Source: Alphaproteobacteria bacterium
Lineage (GTDB): Bacteria; Pseudomonadota; Alphaproteobacteria; UBA6615
Assembly (NCBI GenBank): GCA_028279245.1
Contig: JANQOE010000121.1
Location: forward strand, 1-64,000
Direction: 5' to 3'
DNA: 64,000 bases
In this document: positions 1-10,186 of the stretch, in pieces
How the letters are laid out: each line of letters opens with the position of its first letter
Numbering within the stretch: position 1 is the first letter of the stretch
Translations under genes and position numbers: made by a program
The notes under the pieces: model-generated
Seen by the model: only the letters and a program-made list of their open reading frames with translations
Databases searched by the model: none
What the model was told of the DNA's origin: nothing

Positions 1-319
1 TTGTGCGCGGCGGCGGCTTTGCCGCCGGCGCGGCATCAACCGCTTCCGCCTCCGTGACTGGTTCAAGGACCACATCATTGGCCTTTGCCGCGGCTTCGAT
101 TTCCGCCATGCGCGATGATGGGATAGCATCCCGCTGCTTCCAGCCCTGCACTGTGCTGACCGGCACGCCGAGCTTCGTCGCCATCGGCCGGATACCGCCG
201 AACGCTTTGATGACCGGCGCCGCTTTGACGTGGCCGGAATCCACCTCAGTCGACGGCGTGTGGGTGCTGTCGTCGGCCGTCCCGGACTGCGGCGTTGCGT
301 CGTTGTCGCCGGCCGTCAT
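1..319 (-). CDS. COG4223 mitofilin-like protein, N-terminal part (partial)
   Basis: This is the first 106 codons of a minus-strand gene that runs off the left end of the window. It starts with ATG at 319, after a purine-rich GGAGCGAGG stretch, 72 bases downstream of hemD. The visible part has a short Ser/Thr/Asp-rich leader. Next comes a helix-turn-helix-like segment containing FGGIRPMATKLGVPVSTV and QGWKQRDAIPSSR, then an Ala/Glu/Pro-rich stretch. In Rhodospirillales-type alphaproteobacteria, hemC and hemD are commonly followed by a COG4223 membrane protein that begins with such a segment. The membrane and mitofilin-like parts would lie outside the window, so the family call rests on context plus this N-terminus. 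The overlapping plus-strand reading frame is a GC-driven shadow. Confidence 0.6.
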   Translation of the reverse strand, partial: MTAGDNDATPQSGTADDSTHTPSTEVDSGHVKAAPVIKAFGGIRPMATKLGVPVSTVQGWKQRDAIPSSRMAEIEAAAKANDVVLEPVTEAEAVDAAPAAKPPPRT

Positions 320-391
320 GTCGATCGGACCTCGCTCCGCGTGGGTCAGGGCCGAAACCTAGCAAAACCGGCGCCTCGAACAAGGTCCACG

Positions 392-1111
392 CTAGTCGTC
401 CCCAGCTATTGCGATTGTATCCAGTGCCGCCAACAGATGGTCTTGGTCGGGTCTGTCCGCAACCACCACCTCTTGAAAGGCCAGACCCCGCAGCGCGTTG
501 GCGACCGCACCGCTGAGGCAGACCGCCATGACAGTGCGGCAACGCGGAGCAAGCTCATCGGCTTCCAACAATCGGACAAAGGTCGCGGCTGTGCGCGGCG
601 AGTAAAACAACGCCGCATCGATCGCGCCGTTCGTCAAGGCCTCGCGCAACGCCGCCGGCACCTCCGATACCGTTTCCGCCCGATACAGCACGAACCGGTC
701 GACACTGAACTCCGGCAACGCCGCCACCAGATCGCCGGCCACATCACGACCGGCAATATGAACAAGGCGCCCTTTGGCCGGGTCCAGCACCCGCCGCGCC
801 AAACCAGCCAACGCCGGCAGATCCCCATCGGCACTGGTGACACTGACAAAACCGGCATCGCGCACGGCCGACGCGGTCGCCCCGCCAACAGTCAGCAACG
901 GTGTCTTTCGTTCCGCCGTCGCCCCGGCCAACGCGCGCGCGCCGTTGGCGCTGGTCAGCAGCACCGCTTGCACATCAGTTAGGTCGACTGTCGCGTTCGC
1001 ATCGAAATGAACGTGCAGCAGCGGGGCTGCAAGCGGCTCATGCCCGCGCGCCTCAAGCAACGCGAGCAACGGCGCCGCGTCCGTTTGAGGGCGCGTGACG
1101 AGAACGCGCAC
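392..1111 (-). CDS. hemD: uroporphyrinogen-III synthase
   Basis: Cyclises hydroxymethylbilane to uroporphyrinogen III with inversion of ring D, the last common step before haem, sirohaem and cobalamin pathways branch. The 239-residue protein has the expected length and the two-lobed HemD pattern. It begins MRVLVTRPQTDA and has the first-lobe motif LLTSANGARAL and the second-lobe motif ALFYSPRTAATFV. The start is GTG, two bases after the hemC stop, so the pair is almost certainly co-transcribed and translationally coupled. A COG4223 gene follows. HemD sequences diverge strongly, so the neighbour hemC adds much of the confidence. Feeding cobalamin synthesis may matter here because a B12-dependent mutase is encoded further on. 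Confidence 0.9.
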   Translation of the reverse strand: MRVLVTRPQTDAAPLLALLEARGHEPLAAPLLHVHFDANATVDLTDVQAVLLTSANGARALAGATAERKTPLLTVGGATASAVRDAGFVSVTSADGDLPALAGLARRVLDPAKGRLVHIAGRDVAGDLVAALPEFSVDRFVLYRAETVSEVPAALREALTNGAIDAALFYSPRTAATFVRLLEADELAPRCRTVMAVCLSGAVANALRGLAFQEVVVADRPDQDHLLAALDTIAIAGDD

Positions 1112-1113
1112 GC

Positions 1114-2052
1114 TTAAGAGGCCAGCGCTTCGAAGAAGGCCGGTCCTGCCATTTCGCGCAGCCGATCCGCCAACAACTGTCCAATCTGGACAGAATCACT
1201 GACCGTGCCGGTTTCCTCCGCCTGAAACAGCTTCGATCCATCGGGCAAAGCGACAAGGCCACGCAGGCGCAGCCAGTCGCCCTGGATCTCGGCAAGACCG
1301 GCAATCGGTGTCCGGCACGACCCGTCGAGACCGGCCAGCATCGCCCGCTCCGCCGCCACCCGTGTCGCGCTTTCGTCGTCGTTAAGCGGCGCCAGGCAGG
1401 CCGCGACCCGGTCGTCAGACTCCCGGCGCTCAATACCGACCGCGCCTTGCGCCACCGCCGGCAACATGTCCTCGACCGAAAGGTAGGCGTGGATGCGTGC
1501 CGCCTCGCCCAACCGCTTCAGGCCCGCAACCGCCAACAGGGTCGCATCAACCTCACCCGCCCCCAGCTTGTCGAGACGCGTCGCCACATTCCCGCGCAGC
1601 GATGCGATGCGCAGATCGGGCCGTGCCGCCAGGATCTGCGACGCCCGCCGCAAGGATGAGGTGCCGACCGACGCCCCGGCCGGCAACTGGTCGAGGCTTT
1701 CGACATCCCGCGCAAAGAAAGCGTCCCGCACATCCTCCCGCGGCAGGATGCAATCGATCACCAGCCCATCCGGCAAATGGGTCTGCGCGTCCTTCATTGA
1801 GTGCACGGCCAGATCGATTTCGTCGGCCAGTAGCGCCTCTTCGATCTCTTTGGTGAACAGCCCCTTGCCGCCGACCTCGGACAACGGCCGGTCCTGCACC
1901 CGGTCGCCGGTCGTGCGAATAACGGTGATCTCCGGCGCCGGTTGATCGGGATGGGCCCGAACCAGCGCATCCCGCACCATCGTCGCTTGCGCCAAGGCAA
2001 GCGGACTGCCGCGTGTTCCGATACGAAGTGGGTTGCTGGACACCGCGCCCAT
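1114..2052 (-). CDS. hemC: porphobilinogen deaminase (hydroxymethylbilane synthase)
   Basis: Condenses four porphobilinogen units into hydroxymethylbilane using a covalently bound dipyrromethane cofactor. Family hallmarks are the N-terminal [14 protein letters not shown], the catalytic VHSMKDAQT region, the [10 protein letters not shown] motif and the cofactor-attachment cysteine in [14 protein letters not shown]. From the ATG at 2052 the protein has 312 residues, as expected. An upstream TTG at 2070 is in frame, preceded by AAAAGG at a good distance, and would add six residues; I cannot decide between them. It lies back to back with tsaD, so the interval around 2053-2109 must carry both promoters. 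hemD follows at two bases. Confidence 0.93.
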   Translation of the reverse strand: MGAVSSNPLRIGTRGSPLALAQATMVRDALVRAHPDQPAPEITVIRTTGDRVQDRPLSEVGGKGLFTKEIEEALLADEIDLAVHSMKDAQTHLPDGLVIDCILPREDVRDAFFARDVESLDQLPAGASVGTSSLRRASQILAARPDLRIASLRGNVATRLDKLGAGEVDATLLAVAGLKRLGEAARIHAYLSVEDMLPAVAQGAVGIERRESDDRVAACLAPLNDDESATRVAAERAMLAGLDGSCRTPIAGLAEIQGDWLRLRGLVALPDGSKLFQAEETGTVSDSVQIGQLLADRLREMAGPAFFEALAS

Positions 2053-2109
2053 GTACCGTGTCCGCGCCAAGGCGCAAAGCCTTTTGCCGCAAGCGGCGAG
2101 CCCAGCTAT

Positions 2110-3165
2110 ATGGCAGCCATGCTTGCCCTAGGCATTGAGACCAGCTGCGACGAAACCGCCGCGGCAATCGTCCGCGACGACCGGACCGTGCTAGCTGACC
2201 AGGTGCTAAGCCAGCTGGAGGATCACGCGCCCTATGGCGGCGTCGTGCCGGAAATCGCCGCGCGCGCCCATCTCGACCATCTCGACCGGCTGATCGTCGC
2301 GGCGCTCAACCAGGCCAAGCTGACATTCGACCAACTCGACCTGGTGGCGGCCACGGCGGGCCCGGGGTTGATCGGCGGTCTGATGGTCGGCGTGACCACC
2401 GCCAAGGCGCTCGCCGCGACCCACGGCAAACCGTTCCTGGCGATCAATCACCTGGAAGGCCACGCGCTGACGCCGCGCCTCACCAACCAGGTCGAGTTTC
2501 CTTATGTCTTGTTGCTCGTGTCGGGCGGCCATTGTCAGCTGCTGATCGCCAAGGGGGTCGGCAACTACGAACGGCTGGGCTCGACCATCGACGACGCGGT
2601 CGGCGAAGCCTTCGACAAGACCGCGAAGATGCTCGGCCTCGGCTACCCCGGCGGTCCCGCCGTCGAACAGGCCGCCCGCGACGGCGACCCAAAGCGATTT
2701 GCCCTGCCCCGCCCGTTGAAGGGACGCGACAATTGCGACTTTTCCTTCTCCGGACTGAAGACGGCGGTGCGGCACGCCATCAACGCGCTGCCCGATGGCA
2801 AACTGTCCACCCAGGATGTCGCCGACATGTGCGCCAGCTTTCAAGCGGCCGTTGGTGACGTGATCGCCGACCGTTGCACCAATGCGTTGGAGCGGTTCAG
2901 ACGGCGGAACGAAGATTCCGCAACCCTGGTGGTCGCCGGCGGCGTCGCAGCCAACAGCGAGCTGCGCCACCGCCTGACCGCACTTTGCAAAGCGCAGCAC
3001 GCCGAGATCGTCATTCCCCCACCGCGGCTATGTACGGACAACGCGGCGATGATTGCCTGGGCCGGTATCGAACGCCATCGCCTGGGCATCGTCGACGGTT
3101 TGGACTTCGCGCCGCGCCCGCGCTGGCCACTGACGGACCTCAGCGAACTCAAGCCGGCACCATAG
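2110..3165 (+). CDS. tsaD: tRNA N6-threonylcarbamoyladenosine (t6A) synthase TsaD
   Basis: Transfers the threonylcarbamoyl group from threonylcarbamoyl-AMP to A37 of ANN-decoding tRNAs, with TsaB and TsaE as partners in the cytoplasm. The 351-residue protein matches the family length. It opens with [17 protein letters not shown], carries the metal-binding HLEGH motif at about residues 114-118, and has [29 protein letters not shown] and [12 protein letters not shown] in the usual order. I start it at ATG 2110; a second ATG at 2119 also fits, and a longer frame back to 1942 runs antisense through hemC and is unlikely. It is divergent from hemC, and its end overlaps the convergent VOC gene by 17 bases. 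Confidence 0.96.
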   Translation: MAAMLALGIETSCDETAAAIVRDDRTVLADQVLSQLEDHAPYGGVVPEIAARAHLDHLDRLIVAALNQAKLTFDQLDLVAATAGPGLIGGLMVGVTTAKALAATHGKPFLAINHLEGHALTPRLTNQVEFPYVLLLVSGGHCQLLIAKGVGNYERLGSTIDDAVGEAFDKTAKMLGLGYPGGPAVEQAARDGDPKRFALPRPLKGRDNCDFSFSGLKTAVRHAINALPDGKLSTQDVADMCASFQAAVGDVIADRCTNALERFRRRNEDSATLVVAGGVAANSELRHRLTALCKAQHAEIVIPPPRLCTDNAAMIAWAGIERHRLGIVDGLDFAPRPRWPLTDLSELKPAP

Positions 3166-3592
3166 CCGCCTCCGACTGCGCCCAGATCCCGGGTTCACAG
3201 CAGGCCGGCACATGCACATCGATCGGCACGCCATTCGGATCGAGGATTCCGAAATGCCGTCGGCCTGACGGCTCCTGGGTGAGCGGCACGACAATGCGGT
3301 GCCCCCGCGCCCGCAGCTCTTGAAAGACAGCATCGACATCTTCGACCTCGATGCCAAGGAACACGCCGCCGCCCCGGAACCGCGTCTGGAACACCGGAGA
3401 CTCTCCGGGCACGCCGCGTTCGACAAAGCCGATCTGCAGCCCCGGCTCCGTCGGCCAGCCGAGCTGCAGGAATTGGCCTCCATCCCGCACCACCTCGAAC
3501 CCGAGGTCGGTATAGAAGTCGCGGCAGGCGGCTAGCACATCGGTTGCGAAGATCGGAAACAGGGCGCGCGGGGTCATCGAATTCCACTCCAT
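3149..3592 (-). CDS. VOC (glyoxalase/bleomycin resistance/dioxygenase) superfamily protein
   Basis: A 147-residue single-domain VOC-fold protein. It has the two beta-alpha-beta-beta-beta halves expected: an N-terminal [18 protein letters not shown] module, and a C-terminal half ending with [20 protein letters not shown], the usual second metal-ligand region. Members range from glyoxalases and fosfomycin- or bleomycin-resistance proteins to dioxygenases, and nothing here shows the substrate. The start at 3592 gives [13 protein letters not shown]; the internal ATG at 3577 (MTPRALFP) is an equally good start. The 3' end overlaps convergent tsaD by 17 bases. It is a single-gene unit. Confidence 0.8.
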   Translation of the reverse strand: MEWNSMTPRALFPIFATDVLAACRDFYTDLGFEVVRDGGQFLQLGWPTEPGLQIGFVERGVPGESPVFQTRFRGGGVFLGIEVEDVDAVFQELRARGHRIVVPLTQEPSGRRHFGILDPNGVPIDVHVPACCEPGIWAQSEAAMVPA

Positions 3593-3711
3593 CGGTCACG
3601 TGGCGGCGGGGTTATTGATACCGCAGCCCTCCTGACAACTTGCTGTCAGGAGCATGCGGACCGGACCGCATCGCCTTGTCAGAACCGCGAAACGCGCGCC
3701 ATAAAGAACGG

Positions 3712-4359
3712 ATGAATGCGACGGGCGAACCCACCGGCATCAAGGTCGACCTGCAGGCGTTGTTCGCGACCCCCATCGCGATCGCCCGCCTGCCATCGCC
3801 AAACGATCTGAACGATCGGTTGAGAACAATCATTCTGGCGCGTGAACAACAGACGGCGACCACTGCCCACAGCAACCGCGGCGGCTGGCAATCGACCTGG
3901 GATTTCGGCGAGTGGGCCGACGAACCCGGCCGTCGTCTACTGCAGTTCGGCCAGGCCTTGGCCGATCGCCTGACCCGCCACCGGTCGGGGCAGCAGGTCC
4001 ACCTCGACTGGACGGTCAATGCCTGGGCCAACATCAACCGGGCGGGCCATGGCAACGAGTTTCACACCCACCCGGGTGCCTTGTGGTCCGGTGTCTACTA
4101 TGTCGACGACGGCGGCACCGCCAACGACCCGACTCTCGGTGGCGAACTGGAGGTTCAGGATCCCCGCGGGGTCGCCACGGTGATGTACCGGCCGGATCTG
4201 GTGCCGGCCGTCCCCGATGCGGCCTCGATGGGCGCCAGCCAAACGCTCCCGGCCCGCGCCGGCAACATGGTGATGTTTCCATCTTGGCTGAGCCACTGCG
4301 TTCGCCCCTATCACGGAACCGGAACGCGCATTTCGGTTGCCATGAACTTTAGCGTCTGA
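3712..4359 (+). CDS. putative 2-oxoglutarate/Fe(II)-dependent oxygenase (TIGR02466-like)
   Basis: A 215-residue protein resembling the TIGR02466/PF13759 group of putative 2OG-Fe(II) oxygenases. The N-terminus contains LFATPIAIARLP. Midway lies HTHPGALWSGVYYVD, whose first part gives candidate iron ligands. The C-terminus has FPSWLSHCVRPYHGTGTRISVAMNF, in pieces that supply the distal His and an Arg able to hold the 2-oxoglutarate carboxylate. Substrates for this group are unknown. I start it at ATG 3712, after AAAGAACGG; a frame extending to 3640 would add 24 residues of unlikely composition. It ends two bases before gpsA, so the two probably share a transcript. Confidence 0.75.
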   Translation: MNATGEPTGIKVDLQALFATPIAIARLPSPNDLNDRLRTIILAREQQTATTAHSNRGGWQSTWDFGEWADEPGRRLLQFGQALADRLTRHRSGQQVHLDWTVNAWANINRAGHGNEFHTHPGALWSGVYYVDDGGTANDPTLGGELEVQDPRGVATVMYRPDLVPAVPDAASMGASQTLPARAGNMVMFPSWLSHCVRPYHGTGTRISVAMNFSV

Positions 4360-4361
4360 CC

Positions 4362-5360
4362 ATGCAGCGGATAGGCATTGTCGGCGCGGGATCTTGGGGC
4401 ACCGCGCTGGCCATCACCTCGGCCCGCGCCGGCCGCGACGTCTTGTTGTGGGACCGAAAACCGGCAGTCGCGGCGGCCATCAATGATCGCCGCCGGAACC
4501 CCGCCTACCTGACCGACATCGAACTGCCACCCAGCATTCGCGGCGCCACGGACCCTGGCGAACTCGCCGACGCCGACGCGCTGCTGCTGGTCACCCCGGC
4601 GCAAACCCTGCGCGACATGATCAAACGCCTCAGTCCGCCCCCAGCGACACCGATCGTCGTCTGCGCCAAGGGCATCGAACAAGACACCGGCAAGTTGCTG
4701 CACGAAGTCATCGCGGACGTCGCACCGGCGGCACGCGTGGCCTTTCTGTCCGGACCGACCTTCGCCCATGAAGTCGCCGCAGGACTGCCCACCGCCATCT
4801 CCCTGGGTTGCAGCGATCCGGAACTGGGCGCCGCCCTCACCAACGCGCTCGGCAGCGCCACGTTCCGCCCCTACGCCAACACCGATCCGGTCGGCGTGCA
4901 GCTTGGCGGCGCCTTGAAGAATGTGATGGCGATTGCCTGCGGCATCGTCGAGGGAAAACGGCTGGGCGAAAATGCGCGCGCCGCCCTTGTCGCCCGCGGC
5001 CTCGCCGAGATGACTAGGTTTGCCGTGGCGCTCGGCGCGCAACAGGCCACCTTGATGGGCCTGTCGGGCCTGGGCGATCTGTCCCTGTCCTGTTTTAGCC
5101 GGACCTCGCGCAACTATGACTTCGGGCAGCGCCTCGGCGCCGGCGAGCCCTTGTCCGAACTGCTCCCAGCTGCGACTGTGGTCGAAGGCGTACCAACGGC
5201 GGCGGCAGTCACGCGCCGGGCCTCGGCCCAAGGGTTGGATATGCCGATCTGCGCGGCGGTCGACGCCATCGTCCATCGCGGCGGCGGGATCGACGAGAGC
5301 ATTCTGAAACTGCTGTCCCGGCCCTTCCGGCCCGAAGTAACGGAGAACGACCAACAATGA
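4362..5360 (+). CDS. gpsA: NAD(P)-dependent glycerol-3-phosphate dehydrogenase
   Basis: Reduces dihydroxyacetone phosphate to sn-glycerol 3-phosphate, the backbone precursor of phospholipids. The 332-residue protein carries the Rossmann dinucleotide motif GAGSWG at residues 8-13. It also has CAKGIEQDTG, the FLSGPTFAHEVAAGLPTA segment, and the GGALKNVMAIACGI motif with the catalytic lysine. The C-terminal helical domain has GLSGLGDL and the terminal dimer region, so it is complete. Starting two bases after the oxygenase gene, it overlaps the downstream YciI gene by four bases (ATGA), indicating translational coupling. In many alphaproteobacteria gpsA sits near tsaD, hemC and a YciI gene, as here. 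Confidence 0.96.
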   Translation: MQRIGIVGAGSWGTALAITSARAGRDVLLWDRKPAVAAAINDRRRNPAYLTDIELPPSIRGATDPGELADADALLLVTPAQTLRDMIKRLSPPPATPIVVCAKGIEQDTGKLLHEVIADVAPAARVAFLSGPTFAHEVAAGLPTAISLGCSDPELGAALTNALGSATFRPYANTDPVGVQLGGALKNVMAIACGIVEGKRLGENARAALVARGLAEMTRFAVALGAQQATLMGLSGLGDLSLSCFSRTSRNYDFGQRLGAGEPLSELLPAATVVEGVPTAAAVTRRASAQGLDMPICAAVDAIVHRGGGIDESILKLLSRPFRPEVTENDQQ

Positions 5361-5662
5361 CCCTCTACGCCATCACCTGCACCGACAAGCCGGATTCCGC
5401 CAAATTGCGGACCGACACGCGGCCCGCCCACATGGACTATCTGAAAACCCAGAACGACAAGCTGGTGCTGGGTGGCGCGACGCTTACCGACGATGGCGAG
5501 ACGATGACCGGCAGCCATTTCCTGGTCAATGTGCCGGACCGGGCCGCCGCCGAGCAGTTCAACGCCAACGACCCGTTCACCAAGGCGGGTCTGTTCGGCC
5601 AGATCACCATCAACCGGGTGCGCAAGGGCTTCTGGAGCCCGGAACTCGCCGCCGACGCATGA
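5357..5662 (+). CDS. YciI family protein
   Basis: A 101-residue protein of the YciI-like (PF03795) ferredoxin-like alpha+beta group. It opens with MTLYAITCTDKPDS. The conserved histidine lies in TRPAHMDYLK, followed by the LGGATLTDDGETMTGSH strand-turn and NDPFTKAGLFGQITI, both typical of the family. The biochemical role is not established for most members. It overlaps gpsA by four bases and the EVE gene by four bases, so the three form a tight operon. Length and motifs match full-length relatives. Confidence 0.88.
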   Translation: MTLYAITCTDKPDSAKLRTDTRPAHMDYLKTQNDKLVLGGATLTDDGETMTGSHFLVNVPDRAAAEQFNANDPFTKAGLFGQITINRVRKGFWSPELAADA

Positions 5663-6072
5663 GTTATTGGCTATTCAAATCAGAGCCGGGCGCCTGGTCG
5701 TGGGAAGACCATGTGAAGGCCGGCGTTGCCGAGTGGGACGGCGTGCGCAACCACCAGGCCAACGCCAACATGAAGAGAATGCAGCTTGGCGACCGCGGCT
5801 TCTTCTACCATTCGGTGGATGAAAAACGGGTCGTCGGCATCGTTGAGGTGGCCCACGAACACTATCCCGACCCCTCGGACCAGAGCGGCCGGTTCGGCAT
5901 GGTCGATCTGCGGGCGATCGAACCGGTCGAAACGCCGGTGACATTGGCCGAGATCAAGGCCCATCCGGATCTTCAGGATATGAAACTGGTGCGCCAGTCG
6001 CGCCTGTCCGTCTCACCGGTTTCAGCGGAGGAGTGGCGGATCATCTGCGGCATGGCTGGCGTGAAGCCGTAG
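5659..6072 (+). CDS. EVE domain protein
   Basis: A 137-residue EVE-domain protein, a PUA-like fold related to YTH domains. Motifs include [18 protein letters not shown] at the N-terminus, [33 protein letters not shown] and the C-terminal [24 protein letters not shown] domains are thought to bind modified bases in nucleic acids; the exact ligand for this stand-alone form is not known. It overlaps the YciI gene (ATGA) and is the last gene of the gpsA-YciI-EVE unit. The following 67 bases before acs hold no gene. Confidence 0.9.
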   Translation: MSYWLFKSEPGAWSWEDHVKAGVAEWDGVRNHQANANMKRMQLGDRGFFYHSVDEKRVVGIVEVAHEHYPDPSDQSGRFGMVDLRAIEPVETPVTLAEIKAHPDLQDMKLVRQSRLSVSPVSAEEWRIICGMAGVKP

Positions 6073-6139
6073 GGGCCGTTGTGGTCCCCTGGGATATTGC
6101 CGATACTTATGCGGCGTCGCGTCAGTAGGGAGAAGCAAA

Positions 6140-8077
<1,938 letters not shown>

Positions 8078-8083
8078 CCGCAG

Positions 8084-8674
8084 CTACACGACGCCGCGCC
8101 GCCGCAGCGACCGTAACGTCAACGCAATCGCGCGCGCATCCGCCAGCGCCGTATGCGCGCGGCCGGGCATGGTTTCGCCGAGAAACGCCGGCAGCTCCGA
8201 CGAGGCCAGTTTTGCCGGTGTGCCCAACGCGGCCATCAGGGCGTCGTGGACGCAAACGAAGCGGTCGCGCGCCAGTGGTGCAGGTGTGCCGGTTAACTCA
8301 CGATTCTCGGCGACTACCGCACCATCGTCGCCGTTCGCGACCAGTGTCAGGTCCGGTTCCGCCAGCGCGGCGAGGCGGCTTAGTCCAGTCGCCAAATCGA
8401 TCCCATCACGCGCCAGATCCGCGTTGGTGATACTGGTCAGCCCCGTGAAATAGTCGGACAGCACCGGATTGACCGTCGGCCGCACCAGGCACTCCATGGC
8501 GTCCAGTTCGTCCAGCGTGCCGGCGCCCAGCCGAACGGCGCCGATCTGCACGATCTCCCGATGCTCATGATCCAACGACCAATCGCGCTGCACGGAGCCT
8601 TCCCAGGCGGTATATTCCAGATCGAACACCACGACGCCCCGATCCAGAAGAGCGGTCAGCGGATTGTCAGCCAT
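8084..8674 (-). CDS. DEDDh-type 3'-5' exonuclease family protein
   Basis: A 196-residue RNase T/DNA polymerase III epsilon-like exonuclease domain. The first acidic motif is VVFDLEYTAWEG (Asp18 and Glu20). A second motif region is LVANGDDGAVVAEN. The C-terminal motif, PGRAHTALADARAIALTLR, has the His and Asp expected for a DEDDh enzyme. The substrate is unknown. I start it at ATG 8674; a frame extending to 8761 would run antisense to the neighbour. Its start codon and that of the divergent TfoX-like gene share the palindrome CATG at 8672-8675. It converges with acs six bases away. Confidence 0.78.
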   Translation of the reverse strand: MADNPLTALLDRGVVVFDLEYTAWEGSVQRDWSLDHEHREIVQIGAVRLGAGTLDELDAMECLVRPTVNPVLSDYFTGLTSITNADLARDGIDLATGLSRLAALAEPDLTLVANGDDGAVVAENRELTGTPAPLARDRFVCVHDALMAALGTPAKLASSELPAFLGETMPGRAHTALADARAIALTLRSLRRRGVV

Positions 8675-8948
8675 GCCCCAGCAATCGGAGACGGCCGCGT
8701 TGGCGGCCGTCAGCAACATCGGGCCGCGGACCGCAAGACGAATGGTTGAGGCCGGCATCACCTCGGTCGCCGAACTGCGCGCCCTTGGCGCGGTTGCGAC
8801 CTACCGCCAACTCAAGCACGCCGCGCCACGCGAAACTTCGTTGGTCGCCCTTTACGCCATTCAGGGTGCACTGATGGATTGTCCTTGGACCGAGTTGCCG
8901 AAGGCGATGCGCGAGGAACTACGCGAAGCCGCTCTTACGCCGGACTAG
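8673..8948 (+). CDS. TfoX C-terminal-domain protein
   Basis: A 91-residue protein made of the TfoX/Sxy C-terminal domain alone (PF04994 type). It has VSNIGPRTARRMVEAGI, a helix-hairpin-helix-like turn, then ELRALGAVATYRQLK, LVALYAIQGALMDCPW and ELPKAMREELREA. The full Sxy protein promotes competence regulon expression in gammaproteobacteria, but stand-alone C-terminal versions have no settled role. I chose ATG 8673, which overlaps the exonuclease start codon on the other strand; no strong ribosome site is seen. Its stop overlaps the end of sdhAF4 by four bases. Confidence 0.75.
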   Translation: MPQQSETAALAAVSNIGPRTARRMVEAGITSVAELRALGAVATYRQLKHAAPRETSLVALYAIQGALMDCPWTELPKAMREELREAALTPD

Positions 8949-9109
8949 AAGTCAACGCAACGGCCGTTACGTTCCCAATCGCCGTAGCGTGTCGGTTCCG
9001 GCCCGGCCGGGCCGCCGACTTCTTTCTTCTTCTTTCTTGACGCCGCGGCAGCCGTTTCCGGCGCTTCTACCTCGTCCGTCCCGGCTGCGGACCGATCCTG
9101 CTTATCCAT
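8945..9109 (-). CDS. sdhAF4: succinate dehydrogenase assembly factor 4 (DUF1674)
   Basis: A 54-residue gene on the minus strand. It starts at ATG 9109, preceded by AAGGCG at a suitable distance, and stops with TAG at 8945-8947. After a variable Ala/Glu-rich and Lys-rich N-terminus it ends with GGPAGPEPTRYGDWERN and GRCVDF, the diagnostic C-terminal signature of DUF1674/SdhAF4. That family helps flavinylated SdhA mature and join SdhB in mitochondria and alphaproteobacteria. DUF1674 genes commonly sit next to htpX and rsmB in this class, as here. The gene is divergent from htpX and its end overlaps the TfoX-like gene by four bases. Confidence 0.88.
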   Translation of the reverse strand: MDKQDRSAAGTDEVEAPETAAAASRKKKKEVGGPAGPEPTRYGDWERNGRCVDF

Positions 9110-9184
9110 ACGCCTTATGTGGTACAGAATCCGGCGAACGCCAAGCCTTGAAAGGCACGGATTAGCGTCCCCATTTCGCTAGTC

Positions 9185-10042
9185 ATGAACTACTTCCGGA
9201 CATCTCTGCTGCTGGCCGCGATGACGGCGCTCTTCCTGCTGGTCGGCTTCATGATTGGTGGCGAGGCCGGCATGGTCATCGCCCTGCTCTTGGCCGGCGG
9301 CATGAACCTGTTTGCCTGGTGGAATTCGGGCGAGATGGTGCTGCGCCACTTCAAGGCGCGCCAAGTCGACGCCCGCAGCGCCCCCGCCCTCTACGGCATC
9401 GTACAGCAGCTCGCCGCGAACGCGGATTTGCCGATGCCGAAGGTCTACCTGATCGACAATCCCCAGCCGAACGCCTTCGCCACCGGCCGCGGCCCGGAAA
9501 ACGCCGCGGTCGCCGCGACCACCGGCCTTGTGCAGACCCTGAACCAGCAGGAAGTCGCCGGCGTGATGGCCCACGAACTGGCCCATGTGCAAAACCGCGA
9601 CACCCTGACGATGACCATCACCGCCACATTGGCAGGGGCGGTCGGCATGCTGGCCAACTTCGCGTTGTTTTTCGGCGGCAACCGCAACAATCCGCTGGGG
9701 ATCGTTGGCGTGCTGTTGATGATGGTGTTGGCACCCCTCGCCGCCATGCTGGTGCAGATGGCGATTTCCCGCGGCCGGGAATACGAAGCCGACCGCCGCG
9801 GCGCCGAGATCTGCGGTCATCCCGAGTGGCTGGCGTCCGCCCTAGAGAAGCTGCAGCGCGGTGCGGAACGCATCGACAATGACGACGCGGAACGCAACCC
9901 GGCGACTGCCCACATGTTTATCGTCAATCCCCTACACGCCAGGTCCGTCGATAGTCTATTCTCGACCCACCCCAGCACCACCAACCGCGTGGCCCGCCTA
10001 CGGGCGATGGGACCAGCCGGCGCCACCGGACCGTGGCAATAG
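9185..10042 (+). CDS. htpX: zinc metalloprotease HtpX
   Basis: Inner-membrane M48 metalloprotease involved in quality control of membrane proteins. The 285-residue protein begins with two closely spaced transmembrane helices (about residues 7-50). The active-site motif [12 protein letters not shown] carries the HExxH zinc site, here HELAH. Two more hydrophobic helices lie around residues 140-200, followed by the third zinc ligand region [15 protein letters not shown]. The C-terminal [14 protein letters not shown] is typical. It starts at ATG 9185, divergent from sdhAF4. The protein matches HtpX in length, and I see no missing catalytic residue. Confidence 0.95.
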   Translation: MNYFRTSLLLAAMTALFLLVGFMIGGEAGMVIALLLAGGMNLFAWWNSGEMVLRHFKARQVDARSAPALYGIVQQLAANADLPMPKVYLIDNPQPNAFATGRGPENAAVAATTGLVQTLNQQEVAGVMAHELAHVQNRDTLTMTITATLAGAVGMLANFALFFGGNRNNPLGIVGVLLMMVLAPLAAMLVQMAISRGREYEADRRGAEICGHPEWLASALEKLQRGAERIDNDDAERNPATAHMFIVNPLHARSVDSLFSTHPSTTNRVARLRAMGPAGATGPWQ

Positions 10043-10088
10043 GCACACAGTGTTGCAGTTACTCCCAGTATTCACCTAACCCCGCATA

Positions 10089-10118
10089 TTGTGTGCTTGC
10101 ACCCCCCCAACACATAAT
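10089..10118 (+). promoter_or_regulatory. candidate sigma-70-type promoter upstream of gcrA
   Basis: TTGTGT at 10089-10094 and CATAAT at 10113-10118 are separated by 18 bases. The -10 hexamer differs from the consensus at one position; the -35 matches only in its TTG. It lies about 70 bases upstream of the gcrA start in an AT-richer patch of an otherwise GC-rich region. Assigned by eye only. In Caulobacter, gcrA is under cell-cycle control, but I see no CtrA-type site here that I would defend. Confidence 0.3.
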
Positions 10119-10186
10119 CTAGCTTGCCGCCGTCTAGATATAGGCCCTGGCGCGCTGCACAACTGGATGATGAGGGGGTTTCCAGA

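Noticed and set aside
3-362. Plus-strand 119-codon frame at the left edge
   Set aside because: The minus-strand frame at 1-319 has a recognisable helix-turn-helix segment and fits downstream of hemD; the plus frame has no family pattern and is Ser/Ala-rich shadow composition.
2206-3000. 264-codon minus-strand frame antisense to tsaD
   Set aside because: Lies opposite a full-length, motif-complete tsaD and shows no domain pattern.
4311-5357. 348-codon minus-strand frame antisense to gpsA
   Set aside because: It is low in recognisable motifs and Gly/Gln/Arg-rich, exactly opposite a complete gpsA; typical GC-rich antisense shadow.
6077-6106. Promoter before acs (TTGTGG, then GATACT)
   Set aside because: Both hexamers match the consensus poorly; not enough to report as a feature.
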